From Conexibacter woesei DSM 14684 (GTDB lineage Bacteria; Actinomycetota; Thermoleophilia; Solirubrobacterales; Solirubrobacteraceae), in NCBI RefSeq assembly GCF_000025265.1, contig NC_013739.1, positions 5,752,001-5,816,000 of the forward strand: a stretch of DNA of 64,000 nucleotides. Direction: 5' to 3'. Position numbers and translations under genes: made by a program. The notes beneath the pieces are model-generated. The model did no database searches. It saw only the letters and a list, made by a program, of their open reading frames with translations, and was not told where the DNA came from. Shown here piece by piece: positions 7,857-16,705 of this stretch. The stretch's first letter is position 1; each line of letters starts with the position of its first letter.

Positions 7857-9049
7857 CGGCGGCCGTCCCCGGGGCGCGCGGTGTCGGCCGCCGCGACCGA
7901 GCGCACGGGGAGGCGCGCGCGCACGAGCGTGCCGTGGCCCGGCTGCGCGGCGATCTCCAGCCGTCCGTCGAGCGCCTCGACGCGCTCGGTCGCCGACGCG
8001 AGCCCGATGTGCCCCTCCAGCGGCGCGCTGCGCAGCCGCGCGGGGTCGAGCCCGCGGCCGTCGTCGGCGACCTCCAGCTGCAGCTCGCCCGGCAGCCGCC
8101 GCACGCGCACCGCGACCGAATTCGCCTCGGCGTGGTTGGCGACGTTGATCAGCAGCTCACGTGCGAGCGAGAAGACGAGCGCGTCGTACAGGCCGATCGC
8201 GTCGGGGTCGACGTCGACCTGCCAGCTGAAGTGCGCGCGTCTGCCCGCGTGCTCGGCGACTGCCTCCAGCGCCGCGGCCAGGCCGGCGTGGTCGAGCGTC
8301 GCCGGATAGAGGTCGAAGACGGCGTCGCGCAGCTGCGCGATCGTGCGGTCGAGGCCGTGCTGAACGAACGCGAGGTCGCCGCCGCCGGCCAGCTCGTGAC
8401 GCGCCGCGAGCAGGTTCTGGACCGCCTCGTCGTGGAGCGCGCCCGCGAGCCGCCGCCGCTCGCGGTCCTCCGCGTCGAGCGCCTGCGCGACGAGCCTGCC
8501 GCGGTCCGCCGAGAGCCGCTCGACCTCGTCGGCGCGGCGCACCAGCAGGCGCGAGAGCAGCACGGCGACGACGCCCATCCACAGCAGGTAGAGCGCCTGC
8601 GTCAGCTCGAAGTCGCTCGCGTTCTCGGTCGGGTAGAGCAGCGCGATCCCGAGGTACGCGAGCACGACGAGCAGCGACGCGGTCGCGGTCAGCAGCGGGC
8701 GCAGCAGCAGCGCGGCGCCGATCGGCAGCAGGAAGAAGGCGTAGCGCAGCTGCGAGAACGGGCCGCCGGACGTGTAGGTGAGCGCGCACAGGAACGCGAT
8801 GTCGAGCGCCGCCAGCAGCTGCACGGGGAGGCGCCGCGAGCCGGGCCCGAACGCGACCGCGTAGGCGATCAGCGCGTAGATCGTCGCCGCGACCAGCAGC
8901 GGCCCGAACGGTTCGCTGCGCGGGCTCGGGTGCGCGACGAGCCGCTCCCCGAGGAAGATCGCCGGCAGCGACGCGAGCCGGATCAGCGCCCACACGCGCA
9001 CCGCGTCGCGCCGCGCAGGCGGCGCCGCGCCGGCCGCGCCGGCGTTCAT
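7853..9049 (-). CDS. NarX/DesK-type sensor histidine kinase
   Basis: 398 residues. Five to six hydrophobic segments occupy residues about 20-175, with almost no extracytoplasmic loop, so the signal is probably sensed in or at the membrane. The dimerisation/phospho-acceptor motif is ERRRLAGALHDEAVQNLLAA (HisKA_3 type, His at about 207), and the ATPase domain ends with VADDGRGLDP and GHIGLASATERVEALDG. The partner regulator is the NarL-type gene 82 nt upstream. The stop overlaps the DUF389 start by 4 nt. Confidence 0.92.
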   Translation of the reverse strand: MNAGAAGAAPPARRDAVRVWALIRLASLPAIFLGERLVAHPSPRSEPFGPLLVAATIYALIAYAVAFGPGSRRLPVQLLAALDIAFLCALTYTSGGPFSQLRYAFFLLPIGAALLLRPLLTATASLLVVLAYLGIALLYPTENASDFELTQALYLLWMGVVAVLLSRLLVRRADEVERLSADRGRLVAQALDAEDRERRRLAGALHDEAVQNLLAARHELAGGGDLAFVQHGLDRTIAQLRDAVFDLYPATLDHAGLAAALEAVAEHAGRRAHFSWQVDVDPDAIGLYDALVFSLARELLINVANHAEANSVAVRVRRLPGELQLEVADDGRGLDPARLRSAPLEGHIGLASATERVEALDGRLEIAAQPGHGTLVRARLPVRSVAAADTARPGDGRR

Positions 9050-9131
9050 TGGTCGACCACCCCGTTGGAAGAACGAGCCTCCAGGCGAGTTCTTCCGGCG
9101 GAAGGCAAGGCCGCCGGCCGCAGCCTTTCGC

Positions 9132-9779
9132 TCATTCGAGCAGGCCGCGGCGCATCGCCTCCGCGACGGCGGCCGCGCGGTCGGAGACGCCGAGCTTCTC
9201 GTAGAGGCTCTGGAGGTGGCCCTTCACCGTCGCCGGGCTGAGGTGGATCAGCCGTGCGATCTCCGGCGCGCCGCGCCCGGCCGCGACGTGGCCGAGCACC
9301 TCCAGCTCGCGCGGCGTCAGCAGCGGGCGGTCCTCGACCTGGCGCGAGCGGACCTCGGCCGCGATGCCGGCCTGCGCCTCGGGCGAGAGCACCGTCTCGC
9401 CGCGCGCCACGGCGGCGATCGCGTCGGCGATCTGAGCGCGGTCGGCCTCCTTGGAGAGGTAGGCGGCGGCGCCCGCGCCGACCGCCTGGAAGACGATCGC
9501 GCTGTCGAGGTAGGCGGACAGCAGCAGGATGCGCGTGCCGAGCTCGTCGCGTCTGACCGCCGAGACGACCTGGAGGCCGTCTAGCTCGGGCATCTTCACG
9601 TCGATCACGGCGACGTCCGGCTGCAGCTCGCGGATCGCCTCGAGCGCGGCGCGCCCGTCGGACGCCTCGCCGACGAGCTCGAAGTCGGGCCGTTCGCGGA
9701 TCGTCCGGACGATCGCCTCGCGGAAGAGCGGGTGGTCGTCGGCGACGAGCACCCGCACGCGGGATGTTGGTGCGCTCAC
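9132..9779 (-). CDS. NarL/FixJ-family response regulator
   Basis: 215 residues from GTG at 9779. The receiver has VLVADDHPLFRE, acceptor Asp in VAVIDVKMPELDG and the lysine in AYLSKEAD. A LuxR-type helix-turn-helix follows: LTPRELEVLGHVAAGRGAPE with HLSPATVKGHLQSLYEKLGV. It is the first gene of the regulator-kinase-DUF389 operon. A GATACAAC box lies 7 nt before the GTG, so the transcript may have almost no leader. Longer in-frame starts upstream add low-complexity basic sequence and are not believed. Confidence 0.92.
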   Translation of the reverse strand: MSAPTSRVRVLVADDHPLFREAIVRTIRERPDFELVGEASDGRAALEAIRELQPDVAVIDVKMPELDGLQVVSAVRRDELGTRILLLSAYLDSAIVFQAVGAGAAAYLSKEADRAQIADAIAAVARGETVLSPEAQAGIAAEVRSRQVEDRPLLTPRELEVLGHVAAGRGAPEIARLIHLSPATVKGHLQSLYEKLGVSDRAAAVAEAMRRGLLE

Positions 9780-9959
9780 GCCCTGCGTTGTATCAGCCCA
9801 ACTCCCCTTCGATCGACGGGGGTCCGATCGGCGGGGGCGAACGCTGTCGATGTCCGTCCGTTCGGCGCCTGTCGAGCGAGCCGCTTCTGACGCATAGTGA
9901 TTGCACGCCGGTGGGGCAACGCGTCGGGGCCTGACGCGCCACCGGCGCCTCCAAGGCCA

Positions 9960-10000
9960 CGCGGCGCGCCGGCCCCATCTCTGACTCCCGGCGCGCCGCG
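9960..10000 (+). promoter_or_regulatory. 13-bp perfect inverted repeat in the htpX leader
   Basis: Arms CGCGGCGCGCCGG (9960-9972) and CCGGCGCGCCGCG (9988-10000) flank a 15-nt loop, ending 41 nt before the HtpX start. It could be an RNA hairpin that shields the leader or a DNA operator. The remainder of the 262-base gap between the divergent regulator and htpX (9780-10041) shows no gene. Confidence 0.5.
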
Positions 10001-10041
10001 CGGGCCGCTTGCTCAGAGACAGACAGGAGCCGTCCCCCACG

Positions 10042-10974
10042 ATGCGCAGTACGTCCCGCTTCGGCCGCGACACGGGCCTCCAGGTCCGGATGGTCATCAC
10101 GCTGTTCCTGCTCGGAGCGGTCTACGTCGTGCTGATGGCCGCCGTCGCGGCCTCGGGCCTTGGGATCGGCGCTGCGATCGTGATCGCGGGCGGCCTCTTC
10201 TTCGTCCAGCTGTTCGCGTCCGACAAGCTCGCGCTGCGCGCGATGCACGCGAAGGTCGTCTCCGTCGAGGAGGCGCCGCAGCTGCACGCGCTGATCGAGC
10301 GCCTCTGCGTGCAGGCCGACCTGCCGAAGCCGAAGATCGCGATCGCGCAGACCGAGGTCCCGAACGCGTTCGCGATCGGACGCTCGCAGAGAAGCGCGAC
10401 CGTCTGCGCGACCACGGGCATCCTCGACCTGCTCGAACCGGCCGAGCTGGAGGGCGTGATGGCGCACGAGCTCGCGCACGTCCAGCACCGCGACGTGCTG
10501 ATCATGACGATCGCGTCGTTCTTCGCCAGCATCGCGGCGTTCATCCTCCAGTGGGGCTTCCTGCTCGGCGGCAACAACCGCGAGAGTCCGGGAATCCTGC
10601 CGCTGATCGCGATCTCGTTCGCCGTCTACGCGGTCTCGTTCTTCCTGATGCAGCTGCTGTCGCGCTACCGCGAGTTCGCGGCCGACCGCGGCGCCGCGAT
10701 CATCACCGGCCGCCCGAGCGCGCTCGCCTCCGCGCTGATGAAGATCAGCGGCTCGATGAGCCGCGTGCCGCAGCGCGACCTGCGCGCGGCGAGCGAGATG
10801 AACGCCTTCTTCATCCTGCCGGCGTCGCCGCGCAGATCGATCGCCGGCCTGTTCGCCACGCACCCGCCGCTGGAGAAGCGGATCGCCGCGCTCGCGAGAC
10901 TCGAGTCGCAGCTGCAGGGCACCGACCTGCCGCCGGCGCGCGGGTATCGCGAGCTGACGCGCGACGCGCGGTAG
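10042..10974 (+). CDS. htpX: HtpX-like membrane zinc metalloprotease (M48)
   Basis: 310 residues from ATG at 10042. Two transmembrane segments near the N-terminus (about 17-60) precede the catalytic HELAHVQHRD, where HExxH binds zinc; the third ligand is probably Glu in YREFAADRGAA. Two more hydrophobic segments follow the HExxH. In the family, HtpX degrades misfolded membrane proteins together with FtsH, and an ftsH gene is present at the far end of this window. A long GC palindrome in the leader may control expression. AGGAG occurs 13-17 nt before the ATG, which is rather far. Confidence 0.93.
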   Translation: MRSTSRFGRDTGLQVRMVITLFLLGAVYVVLMAAVAASGLGIGAAIVIAGGLFFVQLFASDKLALRAMHAKVVSVEEAPQLHALIERLCVQADLPKPKIAIAQTEVPNAFAIGRSQRSATVCATTGILDLLEPAELEGVMAHELAHVQHRDVLIMTIASFFASIAAFILQWGFLLGGNNRESPGILPLIAISFAVYAVSFFLMQLLSRYREFAADRGAAIITGRPSALASALMKISGSMSRVPQRDLRAASEMNAFFILPASPRRSIAGLFATHPPLEKRIAALARLESQLQGTDLPPARGYRELTRDAR

Positions 10975-10995
10975 CGGCGCCGCTCGCGGCGCCGG

Positions 10996-11020
10996 CCCGC
11001 CCCGCCCCGCCCCGCCCCGC
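10996..11020. repeat. Five tandem CCCGC pentamers between convergent genes
   Basis: CCCGC is repeated five times without interruption between the htpX stop and the ABC permease stop. It is preceded by the self-complementary GGCGCC...GGCGCC pair around 10979-10993. The block may help terminate the convergent transcripts or simply be a slippage-prone run. Confidence 0.8.
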
Positions 11021-11048
11021 CGGCCGCCGGCCGCGCCGCCCGCTTGCG

Positions 11049-12650
11049 CTAGCCGACGTCGCGACGCCGGAAGCCGGCGAGTCCCGCACCCACCAGCGCC
11101 GCCGCGACGACCGACAGCGCGACCAGCGGCCCGGCCGTCAGCTCGCCGCCGGGCAGCTTCGGCACGTGCGTGAACGGCGAGACGTCCATCGCCCAGTCGC
11201 CGAGCTGCAGCAGCGGCCCGAGCTGTCCGATCAGCAGGAAGACGACGACCGCCGCCCAGCTCACGGCGGTGCGGCGCGGCAGCAGCCCGAACAGCGCGAT
11301 CGCGATCCCGCCCGCGATCCAGGCCGCCGGCGCCTGCGCCAGCGCGGCCTCCAGCAGGCGGCCGAGCTGCCCGCCGAGGTCGCCGCTCGCGAGACCGTAC
11401 GCCACGCCCCCGGCGAGCCCCGCAGCCGCCAGCAGGACGGTCGTCCCCGCGAGCGCGAAGACGAGGTGGCTGCACGCCCAGCGCAGCCGCCCGACACCGG
11501 TCGCCAGCAGCGGCTCGACCCGCTGCGCAGTCTCCTCCGACCGCAGCCGCAGCACGGCCTGCACCGCGTAGGCGGCGGCGATCAGCCCGAGCAGGCCCAT
11601 CATCGACGCGAGGAACGAGTCGACGACGCTCTGCTGCCCGCCGAGGTCTCTGAAGATGTCGATCAGCTGCTCGTTCTCGTCGACGAGGTCGGCGACGCTG
11701 TCGGCGATCCCGCACAGGACGGCGCCGGCGATCGCGAAGCCGGCCGTCCAACCGAGCAGCGCGCCGCGCTGGAGCCGCCACGCGAGCGCGAGCGGGCTGC
11801 GCAGGCGCGGCGCGGCGTGCGCCGGCCCCGGCCGCTGCGGCAGCAGACCGGCGCCGAGGTCGCGCCGCGCGGCGAGCGCGAACGCGGTGCCGGCGAGCAG
11901 CGCCGTGGCGAGCACGGCGAGCACGAGCGGAGCCCAGCGGTCGCCGGCGAACGGGCGCACCTGCTCGGCCCAGCCGATCGGCGACAGCCACGACAGCCAC
12001 GTCGCGCCGCCGGTGTCGGCGGCGTCGCCCGCCGCCCGCAGCACGAACGCGACACCGAGCGCGCCGGCCGCCAGACCGCGCGCCAGACGCGCGCTCTCGG
12101 TCAGCTGCGCGGCGACCGCCGCGACGGCGGCGAAGACCCAGCCGGCGGAGGCGATCGCGAGCCCCATCGCGAACGCGCCGCCGGCCGGCTGGCCCTGCGC
12201 GAGCAGCCCGAGCCCGAGCAGCAGGCCGAGCGCGAGGTCGGCCGCGCAGACGACGAGCAGCGCGGCGGCGAGCGGCGCCGCGCGGCCGACGACGCCGGCG
12301 CCGACCAGCTCCAGCCGGCCCGTCTCCTCCTCGGCACGCGTGTGGCGGATCACGACGAGCACGCTGAGCAGCGCGGCAAGCGCGGCGCCGAACGCCAGCA
12401 TCCGCCAGGCGACCAGCCCGCCGGTCGTGCTCGCGTCGAAGACGACGCCGTAGAGCGCCCGCAGGCCCGGGTTCTCGTCGATGTCCGCGGCGAGACTCAG
12501 CCGCGATGCGGCGGTGGGGTAGAGGTCCTCGAAGCTGATCGCGGTCGAGATGACGGTGAGGACGAGCGCGAGCACGCTCAGTGGCAGCACGACGCGGTCG
12601 CGCCGCAGCGCGACGCGCGCGAGCGCGGGCGTCCCGAGCAGGCCGCTCAT
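11049..12650 (-). CDS. ABC exporter permease, ABC-2-like
   Basis: 533 residues from ATG at 12650. About twelve hydrophobic segments are arranged as two similar halves, each with a long soluble loop after the first helix, like the large actinobacterial exporter permeases of the Tcr/ABC-2 group. Few charged motifs are visible. The start overlaps the ATPase stop as ATGA, so the two are produced together. With the divergent MarR-like gene this looks like a regulated drug or lipid exporter; the substrate is not deducible. Confidence 0.88.
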   Translation of the reverse strand: MSGLLGTPALARVALRRDRVVLPLSVLALVLTVISTAISFEDLYPTAASRLSLAADIDENPGLRALYGVVFDASTTGGLVAWRMLAFGAALAALLSVLVVIRHTRAEEETGRLELVGAGVVGRAAPLAAALLVVCAADLALGLLLGLGLLAQGQPAGGAFAMGLAIASAGWVFAAVAAVAAQLTESARLARGLAAGALGVAFVLRAAGDAADTGGATWLSWLSPIGWAEQVRPFAGDRWAPLVLAVLATALLAGTAFALAARRDLGAGLLPQRPGPAHAAPRLRSPLALAWRLQRGALLGWTAGFAIAGAVLCGIADSVADLVDENEQLIDIFRDLGGQQSVVDSFLASMMGLLGLIAAAYAVQAVLRLRSEETAQRVEPLLATGVGRLRWACSHLVFALAGTTVLLAAAGLAGGVAYGLASGDLGGQLGRLLEAALAQAPAAWIAGGIAIALFGLLPRRTAVSWAAVVVFLLIGQLGPLLQLGDWAMDVSPFTHVPKLPGGELTAGPLVALSVVAAALVGAGLAGFRRRDVG

Positions 12651-13564
12651 CGCGCCACCGCGGGCGCGTGCACGGGCGCCGGCTCTGCCTCGTAGTGGCG
12701 CAGGAACAGCTCCTCGAGCGTCGGCGGCTGGCTCACGAGGCTGCGCACGCCGGCGGCGGCGAGCGCGCTCAGCAGCCCTTCGAGCGCGTCGGCGTCGGCC
12801 TGGCAGCGGACGCTCGTGCCGTCGACGGCGAGGTCGTGCAGGCCCGGCAGCCGGTCGATCCCGTCGGGCGGACGCGTCAGCTCGGCTCTGATCGCCGTGC
12901 GCGTCAGGTGGCGCAGCTCGGCGAGCGTGCCCGTCTCGACCGTGCGGCCGTCGCGGATGATGCTGACGCGGTCGCAGAGCGCCTCGACCTCGCTGAGGAT
13001 GTGGCTGGAGAGCAGCACCGTGCGCCCCTTGTCGCGCTCCTCGGCGACGCACGCGCGGAAGACCTCCTCCATCAGCGGGTCGAGCCCCGACGTCGGCTCG
13101 TCGAGCAGCAGCAGCTCGGCGTCGGAGGCGAACGCCGCGACGAGCGCGACCTTCTGGCGGTTGCCCTTCGAGTACGCGCGCCCCTTCTTCGTCGGGTCGA
13201 GCTCGAAGCGCTCGACCAGCTGCGCGCGGCGGTCGGCGTCGAGCCCGCCGCGCAGGCGGCCGAGCAGGTCGATCGTCTCGCCGCCGGACAGGCTCGGCCA
13301 CAGCGTCACGTCGCCGGGCACGTAGGCGAGCCGCCGGTGCAGCTCGGCGACGTCACGCCACGGGTCGCCGCCGAGCAGCCGCACGGTCCCGCCGTCGGAG
13401 CGCACGAGGCCGAGCAGGATGCGGATCGTCGTCGACTTGCCGGCGCCGTTGGGGCCGAGGAAGCCATGCACCTCGCCGGGCGCGACGTCGAGGTCGAGGC
13501 CGTCGAGCGCGACGAACCTCCCGAAGGACTTGCGCAGTCCCGAGACGGAGATGGCGGAGGTCAT
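12647..13564 (-). CDS. ABC exporter ATP-binding protein
   Basis: 305 residues from ATG at 13564; a further in-frame ATG lies 21 nt upstream. Walker A is [10 protein letters not shown], the Q-loop region is [18 protein letters not shown], the signature-like segment is [12 protein letters not shown] (an atypical C-loop, SKGNRQ in place of LSGGQ) and Walker B is [13 protein letters not shown] with H-loop SSHILSEV. That combination is usual in DrrA/NatA-type exporters. It is divergent from the MarR-like regulator across a 65-base AT-rich gap. Confidence 0.93.
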   Translation of the reverse strand: MTSAISVSGLRKSFGRFVALDGLDLDVAPGEVHGFLGPNGAGKSTTIRILLGLVRSDGGTVRLLGGDPWRDVAELHRRLAYVPGDVTLWPSLSGGETIDLLGRLRGGLDADRRAQLVERFELDPTKKGRAYSKGNRQKVALVAAFASDAELLLLDEPTSGLDPLMEEVFRACVAEERDKGRTVLLSSHILSEVEALCDRVSIIRDGRTVETGTLAELRHLTRTAIRAELTRPPDGIDRLPGLHDLAVDGTSVRCQADADALEGLLSALAAAGVRSLVSQPPTLEELFLRHYEAEPAPVHAPAVAR

Positions 13565-13581
13565 GCGGATCAGCGTACAGA

Positions 13582-13606
13582 ACATTCAGAAACTTGTGAA
13601 GAATGT
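13582..13606. promoter_or_regulatory. Candidate operator between exporter and regulator
   Basis: ACATTC (13582-13587) and GAATGT (13601-13606) form an inverted repeat centred at 13594 in the only AT-rich part of the divergent gap. TGTGAA also repeats directly at 13595-13600 and 13604-13609. A TACACT box (13616-13621) lies 8 nt before the regulator ATG. The position fits binding by the adjacent regulator to control both directions; that is inference. Confidence 0.45.
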
Positions 13607-13629
13607 GAAGACAGTTACACTCCCCGCCG

Positions 13630-14097
13630 ATGCCGAGCGCACGCGACGAGACCGAGGTGGCGCGCTTCGTCGAGCGCTTCGCCGTCGTGCTGGCCGACGC
13701 GGGCTTCCCGCGCATGCCCGCGCGCGTCTTCACCGCGCTGATAGCCAGCGACGACGGCCGCCACACCGCAGCCGAGCTGTCCGAGCGCCTGCAGGCCAGC
13801 CCCGCCGCGATCTCCGGCGCGGTCAGATACCTGATGCAGATCCGCTTCGTCAGCCGCGAGCGCGAGCCGGGCTCCCGCCGCGACCGCTACGTCGTCCACG
13901 ACGACATCTGGTTCGAGGCGACGGTCCGCCGCGACGAGGCGATCGCGCGGATGATCACGGTGCTCAGCGACGGCCGCGACGTCGTCGGCCCGCAGACGCC
14001 GGCCGGCAGACGGCTGGCGGAGTCGATCGACTTCTTCAGCTTCCTGCTCGGCGAGATGCCGGCGATGCTCGAACGCTGGCGCGCGAGCCGCGCCTGA
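13630..14097 (+). CDS. MarR/GbsR-like transcriptional regulator of the ABC exporter
   Basis: 155 residues. A winged helix occupies about residues 25-95 (FTALIASDDGRHTAAELSE, then RLQASPAAISGAVRYLMQI, then a wing with REPGSRRDRYVV). Helical ends could dimerise, as in the GbsR/MarR group often found divergent from drug ABC exporters. The ATG follows a TACACT box by 8 nt with no ribosome site, consistent with a leaderless mRNA. It most likely represses the ATPase-permease operon; the ligand is unknown. Confidence 0.88.
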   Translation: MPSARDETEVARFVERFAVVLADAGFPRMPARVFTALIASDDGRHTAAELSERLQASPAAISGAVRYLMQIRFVSREREPGSRRDRYVVHDDIWFEATVRRDEAIARMITVLSDGRDVVGPQTPAGRRLAESIDFFSFLLGEMPAMLERWRASRA

Positions 14098-14113
14098 CGC
14101 CACGGAGGAGCAG

Positions 14114-14145
14114 ACGGCGGGCGCCCCCTGAGGGGCCCCCGCCGT
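14114..14145. terminator. Strong hairpin between convergent genes
   Basis: Arms of 14 bases (ACGGCGGGCGCCCC and GGGGCCCCCGCCGT) pair with one mismatch around a CTGA loop. It lies between the MarR-like gene and the secreted propeller-like gene that converges on it, so it can serve both strands. No T-run follows. Confidence 0.7.
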
Positions 14146-14169
14146 GCGACCTGCTGCCGTCCACCGCCG

Positions 14170-15327
14170 CTACTGGTACCGCTCGGCCAGCACTCTCTGC
14201 AGCGAGTTGACGTCGAGCGAGTAGCCCGCCGCGGTGCAGACCGCCGCGGCGCTGCACGAGACGCCGGCGAGCTGACTGCCGAGCGAGCCGGCCGGGACCG
14301 GGGTCGAGACGACCGTCCATGTCGTGCCGCTGCGATCCTCGGCCAGCGGCGAGTACGTGAACGCGCCGTCGTACGAGTAGCCGACAGCGGTGCAGACCGT
14401 CGTCGAGCTGCACGAGACGCCCGTCAGCGCAGCGCCCGCCGTGCCTCCTGGAGTGAGCGATCTCTGCAGCGACCAGGTGCCGGAGGCGAGCGTCATCGCG
14501 ACTGTCGAGGCGACGCCTCTGCTGTCGGTCGAGACGCCCACCGCGGTGCACGCTCCGGCCGCCGGGCACGAGACGCCCGAGAGGAAGCTCGCGGCGGCGC
14601 CGGCCGGGTTCGGCGTCGACTGGACCGACCACGTGCCGGAACTGAGTCTCAGTGCCAGCGTCGTCCGCGTCCCGATCCCGTCTATCGACGTACCGACGGC
14701 CGTGCAGGCCGTCGACGACGTGCACGAGACCGATGACAGGAAGCTCCCGACCGCGCCCGCCGGCAGCGGCGTCGCCCTGATTCTCCAGCTGCCCGACGCC
14801 CAGTCCATCGCGAGCGACTGCTGCTGTCCGAGCGCGTCGATGTACGTGCCGACCGCCGTGCAGGTCGTCGCCGACGTGCACGAGACGGACGACAGGTAGC
14901 TTCCCTGCGATCCGCCGGGGTTCGGACTGCTCTGCACCGCCCACGCTCTGCCGTTCCAGCGCTCGACGAGCGTCTTCGGGACGCCGCCGTCCTCGTAGTT
15001 GCCGACCGCCGTGCACTCGCCCGCCGCCCGGCAGTGGACACCCGCAAGGTCGCTCGCGACGGCACCGGCCGGCGTCGCCGGCGTCTGCAGTCTCCAACTG
15101 CTGCCGTCCCAGCCCTCCGCAAGAGCGGTCACCTGACTCGCGTCGTCCCAGCGCCCGACGGCGACGCACTCTCTCGCGCCGGCGCAGGAGACGCCGCCGA
15201 AGACGCTCGCCACAGCCGTCGCCGGCTCCGGGGTGCTCTGGATCGACCATGTCGCCGCCGACGCTGCGGACGGCGCGAGCAGCACTGCGGCTGCGAGCAC
15301 GACGACACAGAGGCTCGATCGCCTCAT
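14170..15327 (-). CDS. Secreted seven-repeat protein, predicted seven-bladed propeller
   Basis: 385 residues from ATG at 15327, with GGGGGAAG as ribosome site. A signal peptide (RRSSLCVVVLAAAVLLAP, ending near ASAAT) is followed by seven repeats of about 51 residues. Each begins GVSC or SVSC, has a second Cys in a CTAVG-like motif, then a strand ending in W and a Q(S)TP.P.G turn. The last repeat stops just before the W-strand, while the mature N-terminus (ATWSIQSTPEP) supplies exactly that strand, which is how beta-propellers close. Two cysteines per blade suggest one disulfide each. The biochemical function is unknown; similar repeats occur in actinobacterial exported proteins. Confidence 0.85.
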   Translation of the reverse strand: MRRSSLCVVVLAAAVLLAPSAASAATWSIQSTPEPATAVASVFGGVSCAGARECVAVGRWDDASQVTALAEGWDGSSWRLQTPATPAGAVASDLAGVHCRAAGECTAVGNYEDGGVPKTLVERWNGRAWAVQSSPNPGGSQGSYLSSVSCTSATTCTAVGTYIDALGQQQSLAMDWASGSWRIRATPLPAGAVGSFLSSVSCTSSTACTAVGTSIDGIGTRTTLALRLSSGTWSVQSTPNPAGAAASFLSGVSCPAAGACTAVGVSTDSRGVASTVAMTLASGTWSLQRSLTPGGTAGAALTGVSCSSTTVCTAVGYSYDGAFTYSPLAEDRSGTTWTVVSTPVPAGSLGSQLAGVSCSAAAVCTAAGYSLDVNSLQRVLAERYQ

Positions 15328-15348
15328 CTGCTTCCCCCAATCGTTCGT

Positions 15349-15377
15349 GGGTGCGACCGCAACACGCGGTCGCACCC
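15349..15377 (-). promoter_or_regulatory. 12-bp leader hairpin before the propeller gene
   Basis: Arms GGGTGCGACCGC and GCGGTCGCACCC with a 5-nt loop lie in the predicted 5' leader, 22 nt upstream of the start codon. It may stabilise the mRNA or modulate translation. Confidence 0.5.
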
Positions 15378-15395
15378 TCCCCTTGAAACCGGAGC

Positions 15396-15424
15396 ATCAT
15401 ACCGAGCTGAACGCTCGGGTTCAG
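15396..15424 (-). promoter_or_regulatory. Sigma-70-like promoter of the propeller gene
   Basis: On the minus strand, CTGAAC (15424-15419), a 17-nt spacer and TATGAT (15401-15396) make a good -35/-10 pair directed at the propeller gene. The -35 half lies in the palindrome CTGAAC-N6-GTTCAG (15407-15424), which could be an operator or the end of the sufD transcript. Confidence 0.55.
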
Positions 15425-15442
15425 TTGAGCTTTCGGAGTCGG

Positions 15443-16705
15443 TCAGTCGCCGAGGATCAGGCCGAGCCGGCGCTCGAGCGCGTCGCCGAGCACCTGACGC
15501 ACCGGGCCCTCCTCGAAGCGCTCCACAAGCTCGGCGAGGAAGCCCTCGATCACGAGCCGCTTCGCGACGTCCGGGCGCAGCCCGCGCGACTTCAGGTAGA
15601 AGAGCTGCTCGGGATCGATCTGGGCGATCGCGGCGGCGTGCGTGCAGCGCACGTCGTTGGCCTGGATCTCCAGGCCGGGGATCGCGTCCGCGTGCGCGCG
15701 CTTGGACAGCAGCAGGTTGCGGCTCTCCTGGAACGCGTCGGTCTGCTGCGCGCCGGGGTCGACGATGATGTTGCCGCGCCAGACGGCCTCCGAGCGGCCC
15801 TGCAGGACGCCGCGGAAGGCGAGGTCGGACGTCGTGTGCGGCGCTGCGTGCTCCTGCGTCGTGTCGAAGTCGACGTGCTGGCGCTTGTGGCTGGCGTAGG
15901 CGCCGGTGACTCTGCCGTCGGCGCCCTTGCCGGCCAGCTTCGTCTCCATCCGCACCTTGCCGCGCGCCGAGCCGAAGCCGAGCGAGACCCAGTCGAGCGC
16001 GCCGTCGCGGCCGACCTCGGACCGCTGCGTGCCGAAGATCCAGCTCTTCTCGGACAGGTTCTGCCCGTTCACGAAGCGCAGGTTGGCGTTCTCGCCGACG
16101 ACCAGCTCGACAACCGTGTTGAGCAGCGTCTCGCGCTCGGCGTCGGCGGACAGGTACTGCTCCCACACCTCCGCCTGGCCGCCGTCCTCGACGACGATCA
16201 GCGAGCGCCAGTTGAGCGCGGTGCGATCGGCGTCCTGGACGACCGTGACGAGCACGGGTCGGGGGACGATCGTGCCGCGCGGGACGTGCACGAACAGACC
16301 GCCTGCGAAGCCGGCCTCGTTGCGGGCGACGAACGCGTCCTCGCCGGCGACGATCGTGCCGAGGTGGCGCTCGACCAGCTCGGGATGCTCGGCCGCCGCC
16401 CGCTCGAGCGTCGTCACGACGACGCCCTCGGGCAGCTCGCCCGAGACCTCGACGGTCGTCGCGTCGACCTGCGTCACGACGATCGGCTGCTCCAGCCCGA
16501 CGAACAGCGCGTCGGCCCGCGCGACAGCGCCGGCGTCCCCGTCGCCCGCGGCGGCGTACGCCGCCAGGTCGAGCGACGAGATGTCGGTGAACTCCCAGCC
16601 CGGTCTGCCCTTGTAGGTCGGGAGGTCGAGCCGCTCGGTCAGACCGGCGGCGCGCGCACGGCGCTCCGCCAGCCAGCTCGGCTGCTCGATCGTCGCACTA
16701 GCCAA
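15443..16705 (-). CDS. sufD: SufD, Fe-S cluster assembly scaffold subunit
   Basis: 420 residues from TTG at 16705. The TTG is supported by GGAGGG 5 nt upstream and overlaps the sufB stop by 8 nt. The N-terminal [13 protein letters not shown] is typical of SufD, and the beta-helix core ends with [21 protein letters not shown] and LFYLKSRGL, where a conserved Cys and His lie at the SufB-SufD interface. In the family, SufD pairs with SufB and the ATPase SufC to build [4Fe-4S] clusters. It is the last gene of the suf cluster. Confidence 0.94.
   Translation of the reverse strand: MASATIEQPSWLAERRARAAGLTERLDLPTYKGRPGWEFTDISSLDLAAYAAAGDGDAGAVARADALFVGLEQPIVVTQVDATTVEVSGELPEGVVVTTLERAAAEHPELVERHLGTIVAGEDAFVARNEAGFAGGLFVHVPRGTIVPRPVLVTVVQDADRTALNWRSLIVVEDGGQAEVWEQYLSADAERETLLNTVVELVVGENANLRFVNGQNLSEKSWIFGTQRSEVGRDGALDWVSLGFGSARGKVRMETKLAGKGADGRVTGAYASHKRQHVDFDTTQEHAAPHTTSDLAFRGVLQGRSEAVWRGNIIVDPGAQQTDAFQESRNLLLSKRAHADAIPGLEIQANDVRCTHAAAIAQIDPEQLFYLKSRGLRPDVAKRLVIEGFLAELVERFEEGPVRQVLGDALERRLGLILGD

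Noticed and set aside
10990-11048. CRISPR-like or satellite array
   Set aside because: Only five pentamers without spacers; a simple-sequence run between convergent genes.
9897-12695. Long plus-strand frame over htpX and the ABC permease
   Set aside because: It runs out of frame through two clear genes and is low-complexity.
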